Assembly (NCBI GenBank): GCA_049601975.1
Contig: JBMYRC010000111.1
Location: forward strand, 1 to 14,855
Source: UBA6544 sp049601975
GTDB taxonomy: Bacteria; Pseudomonadota; Alphaproteobacteria; UBA8366
Length of the DNA stretch: 14,855 bases
Reading direction: 5' to 3'
Positions 1 to 8,095 of this stretch are shown here, piece after piece. A program made the translations under genes and the position numbers. The notes under the pieces were generated by a model. It had not been told where the DNA came from, made no database searches, and worked only from the letters and a program-made list of their open reading frames with translations. The first letter of the stretch is position 1, and each line of letters opens with the position of its first letter.

Positions 1-1072
1 GAGGGAGAAGACGCGACCCGAATTAAGCATCTCGTGGCTTATGAGAAAATTAACTCTGAAGGTCGACCCGAGCGTGTAGCGTTTGCCGACCGTCCTCTGG
101 TAATGGCATCTCAGGTACAGCCATAAAAACCTATCGCGGAGATTTCTAGCCCAAAGGTGAAGACGAGTGATGTTCCGGTGGCAATCCGAAGGCAACCAGT
201 CTTTGGTAATACCATGCAGAACCGGGCGCAGCAGTCATTAGCACAGCAAAAATCAGTAAAAGCGCCGGTCGAACGTACCGTTGCTCAAGCAAACACCGAG
301 GGTGCGCTTGCGCGCAATATCGCTTCCATCACACCCGCATCGGTGGGAGAAAGCCGCGCGATGCGGGCGGGTTCGCAAAAGGACGCTAGATTACATCTTG
401 TCGCGAAAGTCCTGCCTCAATTCCCGCCGCGCCCCAAAGCGAACCCTAAACGAGAGGCCGTGCAGGTTGCGACTACTCTGGCGACTTTGCCACACTTAAC
501 GGTTATCCCGAATTCGGTGGCAAAAATTCCAACGCTACCGCGTGCGGTGAAGAAAAATCCCTTCGACGTAAGTATCGTCAATAAAGGCTATGTCGCAACG
601 TAAGCGGATGGCGAGGCTCTTCGCCGCGCCCGCAAACGAGCAATACGAACACCTGGCTTGGGAGATGAGGCAATGTTGGCCATAAGATCGAATATTGATA
701 GCAACCGGTCGGTGACGGCCGCCAAGCCAGGGATGGGGCGATCTCAACCTGTTGACCGCCCATCTGTTCGAAAACCAGGCCGCGTCGTTGCCGACTTAAG
801 TTCCGATCCCATCAGCCAAGGCGGAAGCAGGCGAGTTGTTCTTCGGTTTACACCCGGGACATTTCTTGGGTCGCGAAAGGCGATACAGGGCTGGAAGTAT
901 ATCTTCCGCAGTCATCAAGACCTTCTTACGGGTCTTCAACCGAGTATACGACGCCACAATTTGGGTAAGAATGGCGTGAGATATCGGCTTCGTGTTGTGC
1001 CCCGCGAGTGCGACAGCACTCTGCGAAAGTTTCTCTAAGCGCGGCAAGTTTTGTCGCGTAACATCCGAATAG
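1..1072 (+). pseudogene. SPOR-domain protein, decayed, 5' end outside window
   Basis: One reading frame (codons starting at base 1) is coding-like from the window edge to about base 1000. It is interrupted by TAA at 124-126 and TAA at 601-603, with protein-like sequence on both sides of each. The first part is Ala/Pro/Lys/Gln-rich and low-complexity, as expected of a periplasmic linker. From about 835 it turns into a SPOR domain: GTFLGSRKAIQGW, then SHQDLLTGLQPSIRR, then GVRYRLRV. The domain then continues in another frame at about 1001 (PASATALCESFSKRGKFCRV) to TAG at 1070-1072. This matches the usual SPOR ending (YRLRVGP-F-x-x-A-E-A-x-x-LC-x-x-L-K-x-x-G-x-x-C-x-V), so at least one frameshift lies near 996-1003. 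SPOR domains bind denuded septal peptidoglycan; the N-terminal partner domain is not visible. Sequencing error cannot be excluded, but three lesions favour a true pseudogene. GTG at 157 could restart a fragment. Confidence 0.7.
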
Positions 1073-1103
1073 CAATAGCTCTCAGAAATCTCTGCTCGGC
1101 GCG

Positions 1104-1901
1104 TTAGCTGTTGGTTACTGCGCTTGAATATGGACGCCGGTAATTCCGGCTGAGCCTGAGATTGTGCCGGCACGGCGGGCGGAGCTGCTGAGCCTGGCGC
1201 CAATTGCAGTGGCGGTGGTTGTACGATTGTTCCGGTGTCAGCTGTTGCTGTGCGGGTAAGGGCTGTTGCTGCACAGATGGTGGGCGGATCCCAATGCCAC
1301 GGAATTGTTGGGGCATTGGCGGCGCGGGTTGCGGTGTAGAAACCGGTCTTTGATCTAATACGGGAGCCCCCGCATTCGATGGCGATTGCTGGGTAGTGGA
1401 CGACGAGCTTCTTTCAAACATCTCCTCTATCGACACAGGAATACCGACATCCTGAAAGCTGCCTTCCTTTATCATCAGCCAGATGACGATGACCAACACG
1501 CCGAGAATAAAGCTTAACGACATGCCGAAGGTCAAAAATATGACGCAACCAAACCGCCTCTGACGAATAAGAAAGCTTATTTCGGCACCCGAACGGTTGA
1601 TTTTCGAATTCAAGTCGATGGCAGAGCTGTTCGTATCAGCTTGCAGGCGCACAAGTGAGGAAGATAAGTCCGCGCGCAACGCGGAGTGCGCTTGCTGGCT
1701 CCCCTTCGATTCAGAGGCAATGATCCTTTAGGCGGACTTAATTTGCGATTCGACGTTGGCCAAATGCGCGCGCAATTCGTCACGCGACAGGTCCGCCCGT
1801 GCGGGCCGTCCTTGTTGCGGCGGTCGGGGAGCATTTCCCGGCCATTGTTTTCCGCCTTGTGGGCGCGGTGCTTGTCGTTGCTGTGCGCGTTGTTCACTCA
1901 T
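1104..1901 (-). pseudogene. Single-pass membrane protein, Pro/Gln-rich, decayed
   Basis: ATG at 1901-1899 opens a basic, Gln/Pro-rich N-terminus (MSEQRAQQRQAPRPQGGK), followed by an amphipathic, coiled-coil-like stretch (RDELRAHLANVESQIKSA). TAA at 1730-1728 interrupts it, yet the same frame continues with helix-like sequence (SALRADLSSSLVRLQADT). A clear membrane segment (CVIFLTFGMSLSFILGVLVI) follows, then a Ser/Pro/Gln-rich tail. Near 1222-1230 the Pro/Gln-rich character moves to another frame (VQPPPLQLAPGSAAPPAVP), implying a frameshift. The true C-terminus is uncertain: the original frame stops at 1104, while the alternative frame runs to 796 antisense to the SPOR gene. I do not recognise the family. 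The layout (cytosolic coiled coil, one membrane helix, extended proline-rich periplasmic tail) resembles envelope-spanning scaffold proteins, but no function can be assigned. It converges on the SPOR pseudogene. Confidence 0.55.
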
Positions 1902-2161
1902 CGGATATCTTATTCCGGCACTAGGTATTTAAAGTAAAAGTGAATGTTGTTTTTAACGTATATTACATAATCAGTGCATTTTTTGAATAAAGCTTTGAAA
2001 ATATTTAAAATAACCATAAATTTAATTCCTCTAAATACATCACGAAAAGCAATGGATAATTCAATATCTCGATAATACTATTTTCTGAATGCACAATATC
2101 TGGTGTTTCTATTATAAATGGATCACTATTGCGCGGTCGTTGATGCGTTGGGTTGGAGGCG
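1902..2161. other. AT-rich divergent intergenic region
   Basis: These 260 bases separate the divergent membrane-protein pseudogene and the hydrolase gene. They are far more A+T-rich than the flanking genes, with several A and T runs, and contain no convincing open frame. Weak promoter-like elements occur for the plus strand, such as TTGAAA at 1995-2000 with TAAATT at 2017-2022 (16-bp spacer), and a TATTAT at 2110-2115 without a good -35. In DNA this AT-rich such matches are expected by chance, so none is called. Nothing else was seen here. Confidence 0.6.
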
Positions 2162-2983
2162 ATGCGTAAAGGAATGTTGAGTTTTTTGATGTGGAGTGTC
2201 GTCGCTTATGTGCTGTTTGGCGGCATATTATTCGGTTGCCAACGTTCCCTACTTTACCATCCAAACCAGACTGTACCTGATCCCGCTGAATTCGGATTGA
2301 AGGGTGTGACGGTCGAGCGGATCGACGTCGGCGGCCAGCACAAGCTCTTGGCTTGGTGGCACAAACCGGAGAGTACGGATGAACCGGTCATTGTTTATTT
2401 TCACGGCAATGCTGGACATCTGGGACATCGTGCGGAGAAAATTATACCTTATATAGACGCCGGATATGGCGTGCTTTTGGTCTCATATCGTTACAATGCA
2501 GGTGCGGGCGGGTCGCCCAGCGAGGAAGCGCTCTATGATGACGGGCGAGCTGCGATGACGTTCTTGGCGCGCAAAGGCGTATCTTCGGAGCAGACCGTGC
2601 TCTATGGCGAATCCCTCGGCACTGCGGTTGCTGTCACGATGGCGTTAGAGAGTTCTGTCGGGGCGGTGGTCTTGGAGTCGCCCTATACCAGCATCGCGGC
2701 GGTCGCGCAGAGCCACTATTGGTATTTGCCGACGAAATTTCTCGTCCTCGACAAGTTCGATGCCGCGGTGAAGATCGAGCGTATTGATGCCCCATTGCTG
2801 ATCGTTCACGGGGAGCGCGATGGAATTATTCCGGTTGAGTTCGGGCGGACCTTATTTGAGCGCGCAACGGAACCAAAAGTTGGGCGGTTTTTACCAGAAG
2901 CTGGGCACAATAATTTGTATGAGCATGGTGCAGCTGCTGAGATACTAGGTTTTCTGTCGAAACAGATGCGTGCTACTCGTTGA
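2162..2983 (+). CDS. Membrane-anchored alpha/beta hydrolase (YfhR/BEM46/ABHD17-like)
   Basis: This 273-residue protein opens with a hydrophobic helix (about residues 5-27, ending FGCQRSLLYHP), which would anchor it in the inner membrane with the catalytic domain outside the cytosol. The alpha/beta hydrolase core follows: HGNAG oxyanion-hole motif at about 81-85, nucleophile elbow GESLG (Ser at about 151), acid in HGERD (Asp at about 220) and His in EAGHNN (about 249), so the full triad is present. Length fits the family (250-310). ATG at 2162 was chosen, although GGAGG lies only 2 bases upstream; TTG at 2153 or ATG at 2174 are alternatives. Family members hydrolyse esters or thioesters; the substrate is unknown. 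It converges with the molybdopterin gene, the two 3' ends overlapping by 11 bases, with no terminator between. Unlike the gene beyond it, it is intact. Confidence 0.88.
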   Translation: MRKGMLSFLMWSVVAYVLFGGILFGCQRSLLYHPNQTVPDPAEFGLKGVTVERIDVGGQHKLLAWWHKPESTDEPVIVYFHGNAGHLGHRAEKIIPYIDAGYGVLLVSYRYNAGAGGSPSEEALYDDGRAAMTFLARKGVSSEQTVLYGESLGTAVAVTMALESSVGAVVLESPYTSIAAVAQSHYWYLPTKFLVLDKFDAAVKIERIDAPLLIVHGERDGIIPVEFGRTLFERATEPKVGRFLPEAGHNNLYEHGAAAEILGFLSKQMRATR

Positions 2984-4604
2984 TGCGGGCGAGGGCTTCG
3001 GGCGTATCAATATCTAGGAGTACCGCATTGTCAGCCATTTCGACTTCTTGGACGAGCTTTGGGTAGGCGCCGATCAGATACTTTGCACCGACATCGCCGC
3101 CGATATCTTGAATTTCCGCGAAGAAACGCCGACCGAGTAATACAGGGTTTCCACGTTTGCCGTTGTGAGTGGGCACGCAGATAACGTGACCTTCGTTTGG
3201 CGCAAACGCGGCAATCAATCGCTCGATCTCAACCGATGAAATGCGCGGCATATCGCCGAGACAGATCAATGCGGCGTCCACGTCTGCGGGCATTACCGAA
3301 AGCCCTCGTTTCAGCGAGGTGGATAAACCCCCCGCGAAATCGGGGTTCAGAACAAACTGCAAGTTGCGCCCGGCCAGAACCGCTTCCACAGCCTTTGCTT
3401 CGTGTCCAAGCACAACTGTAATCGAACTGACCGTTGATTGTTGAATGGCGTTCACGGTACGGACGACCATCGGAACGCCATCGATTTCAGCTAATAATTT
3501 GTTCTGCTTTCCCATTCGGCGTGATTGACCGGCCGCAAGTACAATGGCGGCTACATTCAGGGCAGTGTCGATATTCTCCTCCTTTGGGGGGCTGGCTTCT
3601 GTACGGGGCATAGGGCGGCCCGGAATCTCCTTCAGGAGGCCACCAACACCCATCGCCCGAATATCCTGCGATGAAACCTGCAAGCCGGCGACTAGTCTCT
3701 GCACGATCCAGTCAGACCCATGCGTGCGCGGCGAGCGTGCGGAGCCTGGAAGACCGACGACGGACATCTCGCCGATATGAGCCAAGAAGGTTAAATTGCC
3801 CGGATCAACGGGCATCCCCAATTGTTCTATCTGGCCGCCCGAAGCCGTGATGGCCGATGGTACGACGTCGCGGCGGTCCGCGACCGCGGAAGCACCCAAT
3901 ACCAATGCGATATCGCAATCTCGATCCGAAAGCGCCTTTAAACTTTCGCGAATTGCCGGTTCTTCATGAGGGCACACCAATGCCTCGTCGAGGGTAAGTC
4001 CCATAGCGATGAGCCTTGCCGCTGTCACTTCCTCGCCCTTGGTCACCAATTTTTCCGGGATATTGGCCAAAGTGGTCTGTAAGAGGCCAATTTTCTGCGG
4101 TCGGTATTCGGCGATGCGGAAAAGGCCTTTCACTTTTTTTGCCGCCGTTTCGCATGCACTTAGCGTATCTTCACGGACTGCGAAGGGAATGATTTTTACC
4201 GTCGCAACCAGTTGTCCTGGCTCAACGGATGCGAATGGCTCAATTGTCGATAGCGTCACAGCTTCATCTATCGCATTGATCGCATTTAACTGGTCGACCG
4301 GAAGCACCAAAAGGCCATGGACGGCGGCATAAATATTAACCCGACCAGTGCCTGCCGCGCCTAAGCTCAAAGTTGTGTCGGCGACAACTGCATCCGCCAT
4401 TTTTTGCCCGGCGATATCTTCAGTGATGTCGCCGGGCTCTAAGCGAACAAGCGTCGTCTCTCTATAACCAGCAGCTTGTAATTGCGCGATATCGTCTTTC
4501 GTAAGCACCCGACCTTTGCGAAAGGTCTCCGAAGCGGTTCGTAAGCTGTGCGCCAGCACGGCCCCTTCGGCGGATTTATTGAGCGGACAGACACCGAATT
4601 TCAC
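2973..4604 (-). CDS. Fused molybdopterin-binding / MobA-like nucleotidyltransferase
   Basis: This is a 543-residue two-domain protein. Residues 1-330 resemble the molybdopterin-binding (MoeA/MogA-like) domain seen in Mo-hydroxylase maturation proteins; the stretch VLGASAVADRRDVVP (235-249) and GLPGSARSPR (284-293) fit its pterin-binding core. Residues 350-543 form an NTP-transferase of the MobA/MocA type: LAAGQSRRMG (356-365) with KLL (369-371) binds nucleotide, LGDMP (449-453) provides the metal-binding Asp, GNPVLL (485-490) closes the site, and DIDTPEA (531-537) is typical of the C-terminus. Enzymes of the CoxL family use molybdopterin cytosine dinucleotide, so the likely reaction is CMP transfer from CTP to Mo-molybdopterin; that is inferred from context, not read from residues. 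It starts with GTG overlapping the upstream XdhC stop by 4 bases (GTGA), indicating translational coupling. It is the last gene of the maturation block. Confidence 0.9.
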   Translation of the reverse strand: MKFGVCPLNKSAEGAVLAHSLRTASETFRKGRVLTKDDIAQLQAAGYRETTLVRLEPGDITEDIAGQKMADAVVADTTLSLGAAGTGRVNIYAAVHGLLVLPVDQLNAINAIDEAVTLSTIEPFASVEPGQLVATVKIIPFAVREDTLSACETAAKKVKGLFRIAEYRPQKIGLLQTTLANIPEKLVTKGEEVTAARLIAMGLTLDEALVCPHEEPAIRESLKALSDRDCDIALVLGASAVADRRDVVPSAITASGGQIEQLGMPVDPGNLTFLAHIGEMSVVGLPGSARSPRTHGSDWIVQRLVAGLQVSSQDIRAMGVGGLLKEIPGRPMPRTEASPPKEENIDTALNVAAIVLAAGQSRRMGKQNKLLAEIDGVPMVVRTVNAIQQSTVSSITVVLGHEAKAVEAVLAGRNLQFVLNPDFAGGLSTSLKRGLSVMPADVDAALICLGDMPRISSVEIERLIAAFAPNEGHVICVPTHNGKRGNPVLLGRRFFAEIQDIGGDVGAKYLIGAYPKLVQEVEMADNAVLLDIDTPEALARINE

Positions 4605-5311
4605 GCGGCCTCGCGCCGCGCCGGCGCATGCAGGATGGCGGTCACTTCTCCCATGATGGAGATCGCAATTTCCGCCGGGGATACAGCACCAATATCCAAT
4701 CCGATCGGCGCTTCAATGCGGGAGAGCTCAGCTTCGCTGAAGCCCACCTCGCGTAATCTGTCGAGACGTCGCGCGTGGGTCCGATTGCTGCCGAGCGATC
4801 CGATATAGAACGCATCACTCCGCAGAGCGATAGATAGCGCGGGATCGTCCAGTTTCGGGTCATGGGTCAATGTGACGATGGCCGTACGGCGGTCCGGGTC
4901 GAGCGCTTTTATGGCCTCATCCGGCCAATCGTGATTGAGCGTCACACCGGGAAAGCGGGATTCGCTAGCAAAAGCCTGCCGTGGATCGACGATGGTCACA
5001 TCGTAGCCGGAGAGTTTCGCCATGGGGACCAAGGACTGGGCAATATGAACCGCGCCGACGACGATCATGCGTTTAGGCGGGGGGAAAGGTTGCAGGAAAT
5101 ACCGCACGCCGCCGTCTTCGAGCGTCTCGCCCTTGTCTCGGCGTAACGTGCGCTTGATGGACTCATCAAGGACAGGTGTGATCGCAACATCACCTTCGGT
5201 CTTTCCATTAATCCAAAGCGTTTGGGCACCTGACGCCAAGTCGGTAATCACGGCAGTCGGATATTTCGCGGATTTCGCCGCGATGAGATTGCTTAGAAAA
5301 ATCTGTTTCAT
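4601..5311 (-). CDS. XdhC/CoxI-family maturation protein, Rossmann-domain form
   Basis: The protein has 236 residues. The N-terminal 75 residues lack the XdhC N-terminal motifs found in the neighbouring gene. From residue 80 a Rossmann fold appears: RMIVVGAVHIAQ (81-92, a divergent GxGxxG) and TIVDPR (106-111). THDPKLD (149-155), IGSLGSNRTHARR (170-182) and PIGLDIGAVSPAEIA near 202 are hallmarks of the XdhC C-terminal domain. XdhC proteins bind the Mo cofactor, protect it and deliver it to the apoenzyme after sulfuration. Together with the 111-residue protein upstream it makes up roughly one full XdhC, so the two probably act as a pair. ATG at 5311 follows GGGGAG by about 8 bases. Its stop overlaps the next gene. 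Confidence 0.88.
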   Translation of the reverse strand: MKQIFLSNLIAAKSAKYPTAVITDLASGAQTLWINGKTEGDVAITPVLDESIKRTLRRDKGETLEDGGVRYFLQPFPPPKRMIVVGAVHIAQSLVPMAKLSGYDVTIVDPRQAFASESRFPGVTLNHDWPDEAIKALDPDRRTAIVTLTHDPKLDDPALSIALRSDAFYIGSLGSNRTHARRLDRLREVGFSEAELSRIEAPIGLDIGAVSPAEIAISIMGEVTAILHAPARREAA

Positions 5312-5347
5312 TCTATAACTCCCCTCGACGATACTGTCGAATTGTCC

Positions 5348-5683
5348 TTAGTCTAATTTCTCGACAAAGACCTCAACCTCGCCGCCGCAGGCGAGGCCGA
5401 CTTCCCAGGCCTGCTCGTCACTGACACCAAAGGAAAGGAGCCTGGGTTTGCCGTCCTGCATTACCTCCAATGCTTCGTGGACGACAGCGCCCTCGATGCA
5501 GCCGCCGGAGACGGAACCGATCAAATTGTTTTCGGTATCGACAACCAATTGACTGCCGACCGGCCGTGGAGAGGAGCCCCAGGTCTTTACGACTGTCGCA
5601 ATGGCAACATCGCGCCCTGACGCGCGCCAATCCGCTGCTTGCTCTAGTATATTCTCGTGTGCGTCCAATGGGTGATCGTTCAT
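5348..5683 (-). CDS. XdhC/CoxI-family protein, N-terminal domain only
   Basis: A 111-residue protein that is essentially just the XdhC_CoxI N-terminal domain: VVKTWGSSPRPVGSQ (31-45), IGSVSGGCIEGAV (55-67) and LACGGEVEVFVE (98-109). The conserved Cys in SGGC and in ACGG are both present, and XdhC cysteines have been implicated in cofactor handling. The ATG at 5683 was preferred over an upstream TTG at 5701 because it overlaps the coxE stop in ATGA and is preceded by AGGAGA at good spacing. A stand-alone N-terminal domain next to a Rossmann-bearing XdhC is a known arrangement in alphaproteobacterial cox clusters, so this is read as natural splitting rather than a frameshifted single gene. The 36-base gap with its own ribosome binding site for the next gene supports that. 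Confidence 0.88.
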   Translation of the reverse strand: MNDHPLDAHENILEQAADWRASGRDVAIATVVKTWGSSPRPVGSQLVVDTENNLIGSVSGGCIEGAVVHEALEVMQDGKPRLLSFGVSDEQAWEVGLACGGEVEVFVEKLD

Positions 5684-6909
5684 GCCGCCATCTCCTGCCA
5701 ACGTCTGAGTGCCGGGTCGCCGGCCGTGCCAATATCACTCAATATGTGGGTTAGTTGTGTCAAGCTTTCCAGGTTATGAACCGGACGGAAATCATCCACG
5801 TGGGGTAGTATGGCGCGGATGCCTTGGGATTTGGGTTCAAATTGATCGTAGCGGAGGAGAGGATTTAGCCAAATTAACCGCCGTGATGAGCGGTGCAATC
5901 GGTCCATTTCCTTTGGCAAACCTGCGCCGCCCTCTCTGTCGAGGCCGTCGGTGATCAAAATGACGACGGCGCCTTGTGTCAGTACGCGGCGCGACCAATC
6001 GCGATTGAAGTCGTGCAAACACTGCCCGATACGGGTCCCGCCGGACCAATCGACGACCACATTGGTGACTTGTTCCAACGCGACGTCGATATCCTTATTG
6101 CGGAGATAACGGGTCACATTGGTGAGGCGAGTGCCGAATAGGAATGCGTGGACCCGGTCACGGTCGTTGGTGATGGCGTGCAGGAAGTGCAGCATCATTC
6201 GGGCATACCGTTCCATCGATCCGGAAATATCACACAGCACGACGATTGGCGGTTTGCGTTGGCGGCGTCGGCGCCATCGCATCGGGATAATATCGCCGCC
6301 GGATCGCAATGCAGTGCGGAGTGTAGCGCGCATATCTGCACGCGCGCCGGTATTATCGGGTCGGAACCGTCGTGTTGGTATTTCCATGATCGGGAGGCGC
6401 ATCCGCCGCATTGCAGATTTCGCGGCTTCGATTTCGGAAGCGGTCATCTTTTCGAAATCCATCTCGCGCAGAACCTCGTCTTGACTAAAGGTTAGAGTCG
6501 CGTCGAATTCGATTTCTTCAGTCTCTCGTGTCTTGATGTCGTCCTGCGGTGTGGCGCCCGCCGTCAGTGCTTCGGCGATCCGGAGGGATATCTCGTTTTT
6601 CGTTGCTTCACCTTCGCCAAGCTGTGCCGTCGGCAGAACCATCGACATCATGCGTTCGAGGATTTGCGGATTGCGCCAGAAGACGTGAAACGCCTGATCG
6701 AAGAGTTCGCGTTGGTCGCGACGGTTCACAAAGACGGCGTGTAGGGTCCAGTAAAAGTCGTCGCGCCGCCCGAGACCGGTTTGCTCCAAGGCGTTAATGG
6801 CATCGATTACCTTACCGGGGCCGATTGGCAGTCCCACCGCCCGTAACACTCGGGCGAAGTGCATGATGTTGGCGGCGATCCGTCCACCGTCTTGGTCAAC
6901 CGGTGTCAT
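5680..6909 (-). CDS. coxE: CoxE-like VWA-domain protein
   Basis: This 409-residue protein is typical of the CoxE family. The N-terminal half (to about residue 200) is helical and charged, with MRLPIMEIPTRRFRP (170-184), characteristic of the family. The C-terminal von Willebrand A domain has an intact metal-ion-dependent adhesion site: DISGS (227-231), the Thr in SGGTRIG (about 292) and the Asp in ITDGLDRE (about 321). In Oligotropha carboxidovorans CoxE works with the AAA+ protein CoxD in post-translational assembly of the CO dehydrogenase metal centre; a similar role on this cluster's enzyme is inferred. Its ATG overlaps the coxD stop (ATGA), and its own TGA overlaps the next start, so coxD, coxE and the first XdhC gene are translationally coupled. 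The protein has no signal peptide and should be cytosolic. Confidence 0.93.
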   Translation of the reverse strand: MTPVDQDGGRIAANIMHFARVLRAVGLPIGPGKVIDAINALEQTGLGRRDDFYWTLHAVFVNRRDQRELFDQAFHVFWRNPQILERMMSMVLPTAQLGEGEATKNEISLRIAEALTAGATPQDDIKTRETEEIEFDATLTFSQDEVLREMDFEKMTASEIEAAKSAMRRMRLPIMEIPTRRFRPDNTGARADMRATLRTALRSGGDIIPMRWRRRRQRKPPIVVLCDISGSMERYARMMLHFLHAITNDRDRVHAFLFGTRLTNVTRYLRNKDIDVALEQVTNVVVDWSGGTRIGQCLHDFNRDWSRRVLTQGAVVILITDGLDREGGAGLPKEMDRLHRSSRRLIWLNPLLRYDQFEPKSQGIRAILPHVDDFRPVHNLESLTQLTHILSDIGTAGDPALRRWQEMAA

Positions 6910-7829
6910 GCGCCGTTGGCCAACAACATCTCATTCTTGATTTCCGCAAGGAGGCGACTGGCTTCGCTGCCGCGGATTTTTTCGATGTCGTCTTGGTATT
7001 TTAGCAAGGTGCCAAGCGTATTGTTGATCGTATCCGGGTCGAGGGTCATGCAATCCAATTGCGTCAACGCGTGGGCCCAATCGATGGTTTCCGCCACACC
7101 GGGTTGCTTGAAAAGATCCATTTCTCTTAGTTTTTGGACAAATGTGACGACTTGCGCAGAGAGGGTTTCCGGCGCGGTCGGTGCCTTTATCTTTAGGATC
7201 TCCAATTCCTGCTCTGCACCTGGGTAATCAATCCAGTAATAGAAGCATCGGCGTTTTAGGGCATCGTGGATTTCACGGGTCCGGTTGGAGGTTATGATGA
7301 CGATCGGCGGTTCATCGGCCTTGATTGTGCCCAATTCGGGGATTGTGATTTGGAAGTCCGAGAGGACTTCGAGGAGATAGGCCTCGAAGGGCTCGTCCGT
7401 GCGATCTAATTCGTCGATCAGTAATACAGCAGGACCGTCGATACTTGGCTCTAACGCTTGGAGGAGGGGGCGTTTGATGAGGAATTTCTCACTGAACAAA
7501 TCGCTCTCAAGAGCTATACGGTCTCTATCGCCGACCGCTTCCGAAAGTCGAATCTCGATCATTTGCAGTGAGTAGTTCCACTCGTAAACAGCGGAGGCTG
7601 CATCGAGGCCTTCGTAACACTGCAGGCGCACCAGCCGTCGACCGAGCGTCTCAGACAATACCTTAGCAATCTCGGTCTTACCGACACCAGCTTCGCCTTC
7701 CAGGAAAAGTGGGCGTCGCAGGGTCAACGCCAGATGCAACGCCGTGGCGAGGCTTCGGTCCAAAACGTAATTCCCTTTGTCGAGTAGCGTGATGGTTTGG
7801 TCGATAGTTGCGGGAAGTTGATCGCTCAT
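6906..7829 (-). CDS. coxD: CoxD-like MoxR-family AAA+ ATPase
   Basis: 307 residues, the usual MoxR/CoxD length. Walker A is GEAGVGKT (45-52), Walker B LLIDELD (136-142), sensor 1 lies in ITSNRTRE (179-186), and LKRRC (191-195) supplies the arginine-finger region. MoxR ATPases pair with VWA proteins, here the coxE product encoded directly downstream with a 4-base overlap. In known systems the CoxD/CoxE pair remodels the apo-Mo-hydroxylase to let sulfur (and copper in form I enzymes) be installed. It is the first gene of the maturation block, starting at ATG 7829 with only a weak AAAGG upstream. The 321-bp gap in front of it should hold its promoter, since an intrinsic terminator lies downstream of coxM. 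Confidence 0.93.
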   Translation of the reverse strand: MSDQLPATIDQTITLLDKGNYVLDRSLATALHLALTLRRPLFLEGEAGVGKTEIAKVLSETLGRRLVRLQCYEGLDAASAVYEWNYSLQMIEIRLSEAVGDRDRIALESDLFSEKFLIKRPLLQALEPSIDGPAVLLIDELDRTDEPFEAYLLEVLSDFQITIPELGTIKADEPPIVIITSNRTREIHDALKRRCFYYWIDYPGAEQELEILKIKAPTAPETLSAQVVTFVQKLREMDLFKQPGVAETIDWAHALTQLDCMTLDPDTINNTLGTLLKYQDDIEKIRGSEASRLLAEIKNEMLLANGA

Positions 7830-8013
7830 GATGTTCGGTATGCCTTTGCCGTGGGTCGAGGACTCTATGGAAATTTATCCAGCGAGTGTAAAGAGGAAGG
7901 CCGGGTATCCTTAATTAGTCGGCATTTATCGTGATTGCGAGTATTGAGAAATACGATGATTTGGAATGTTCATGTATATTAGGGTGTTCCAATTTCGTCC
8001 TTTAATCAGAAAT

Positions 8014-8035
8014 TTGCGGTAAAAAGATACCGCAA
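8014..8035. promoter_or_regulatory. Perfect inverted repeat upstream of coxD, operator candidate
   Basis: TTGCGGTA at 8014-8021 and TACCGCAA at 8028-8035 form perfect 8-base arms around the 6-base spacer AAAAGA. On neither strand is it followed by a T tract that would make it a terminator. It sits about 185 bases upstream of coxD and downstream of the coxM terminator, so it could be a binding site for a dimeric regulator of the maturation block, or an mRNA leader hairpin. No regulator gene is present in the window. Confidence 0.4.
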
Positions 8036-8095
8036 TGTCTGGATATAATAAGAAAAGTAATACAATTAATGTACTTGGTCCGGCCTTCCTCATCG

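Noticed and set aside
535..763. Minus-strand open frames at 535-763
   Set aside because: They are antisense to the coding frame of the SPOR pseudogene and have no recognisable protein features.
1610..1897. Minus-strand open frame of 95 codons at 1610-1897
   Set aside because: It is an out-of-frame reading of the membrane-protein pseudogene, whose proper frame starts at 1901 and gives coiled-coil and membrane sequence.
5348..5683. The two XdhC genes as one frameshifted gene
   Set aside because: Each has its own start and ribosome binding site, they are separated by 36 bases, and the split arrangement is known in related clusters.
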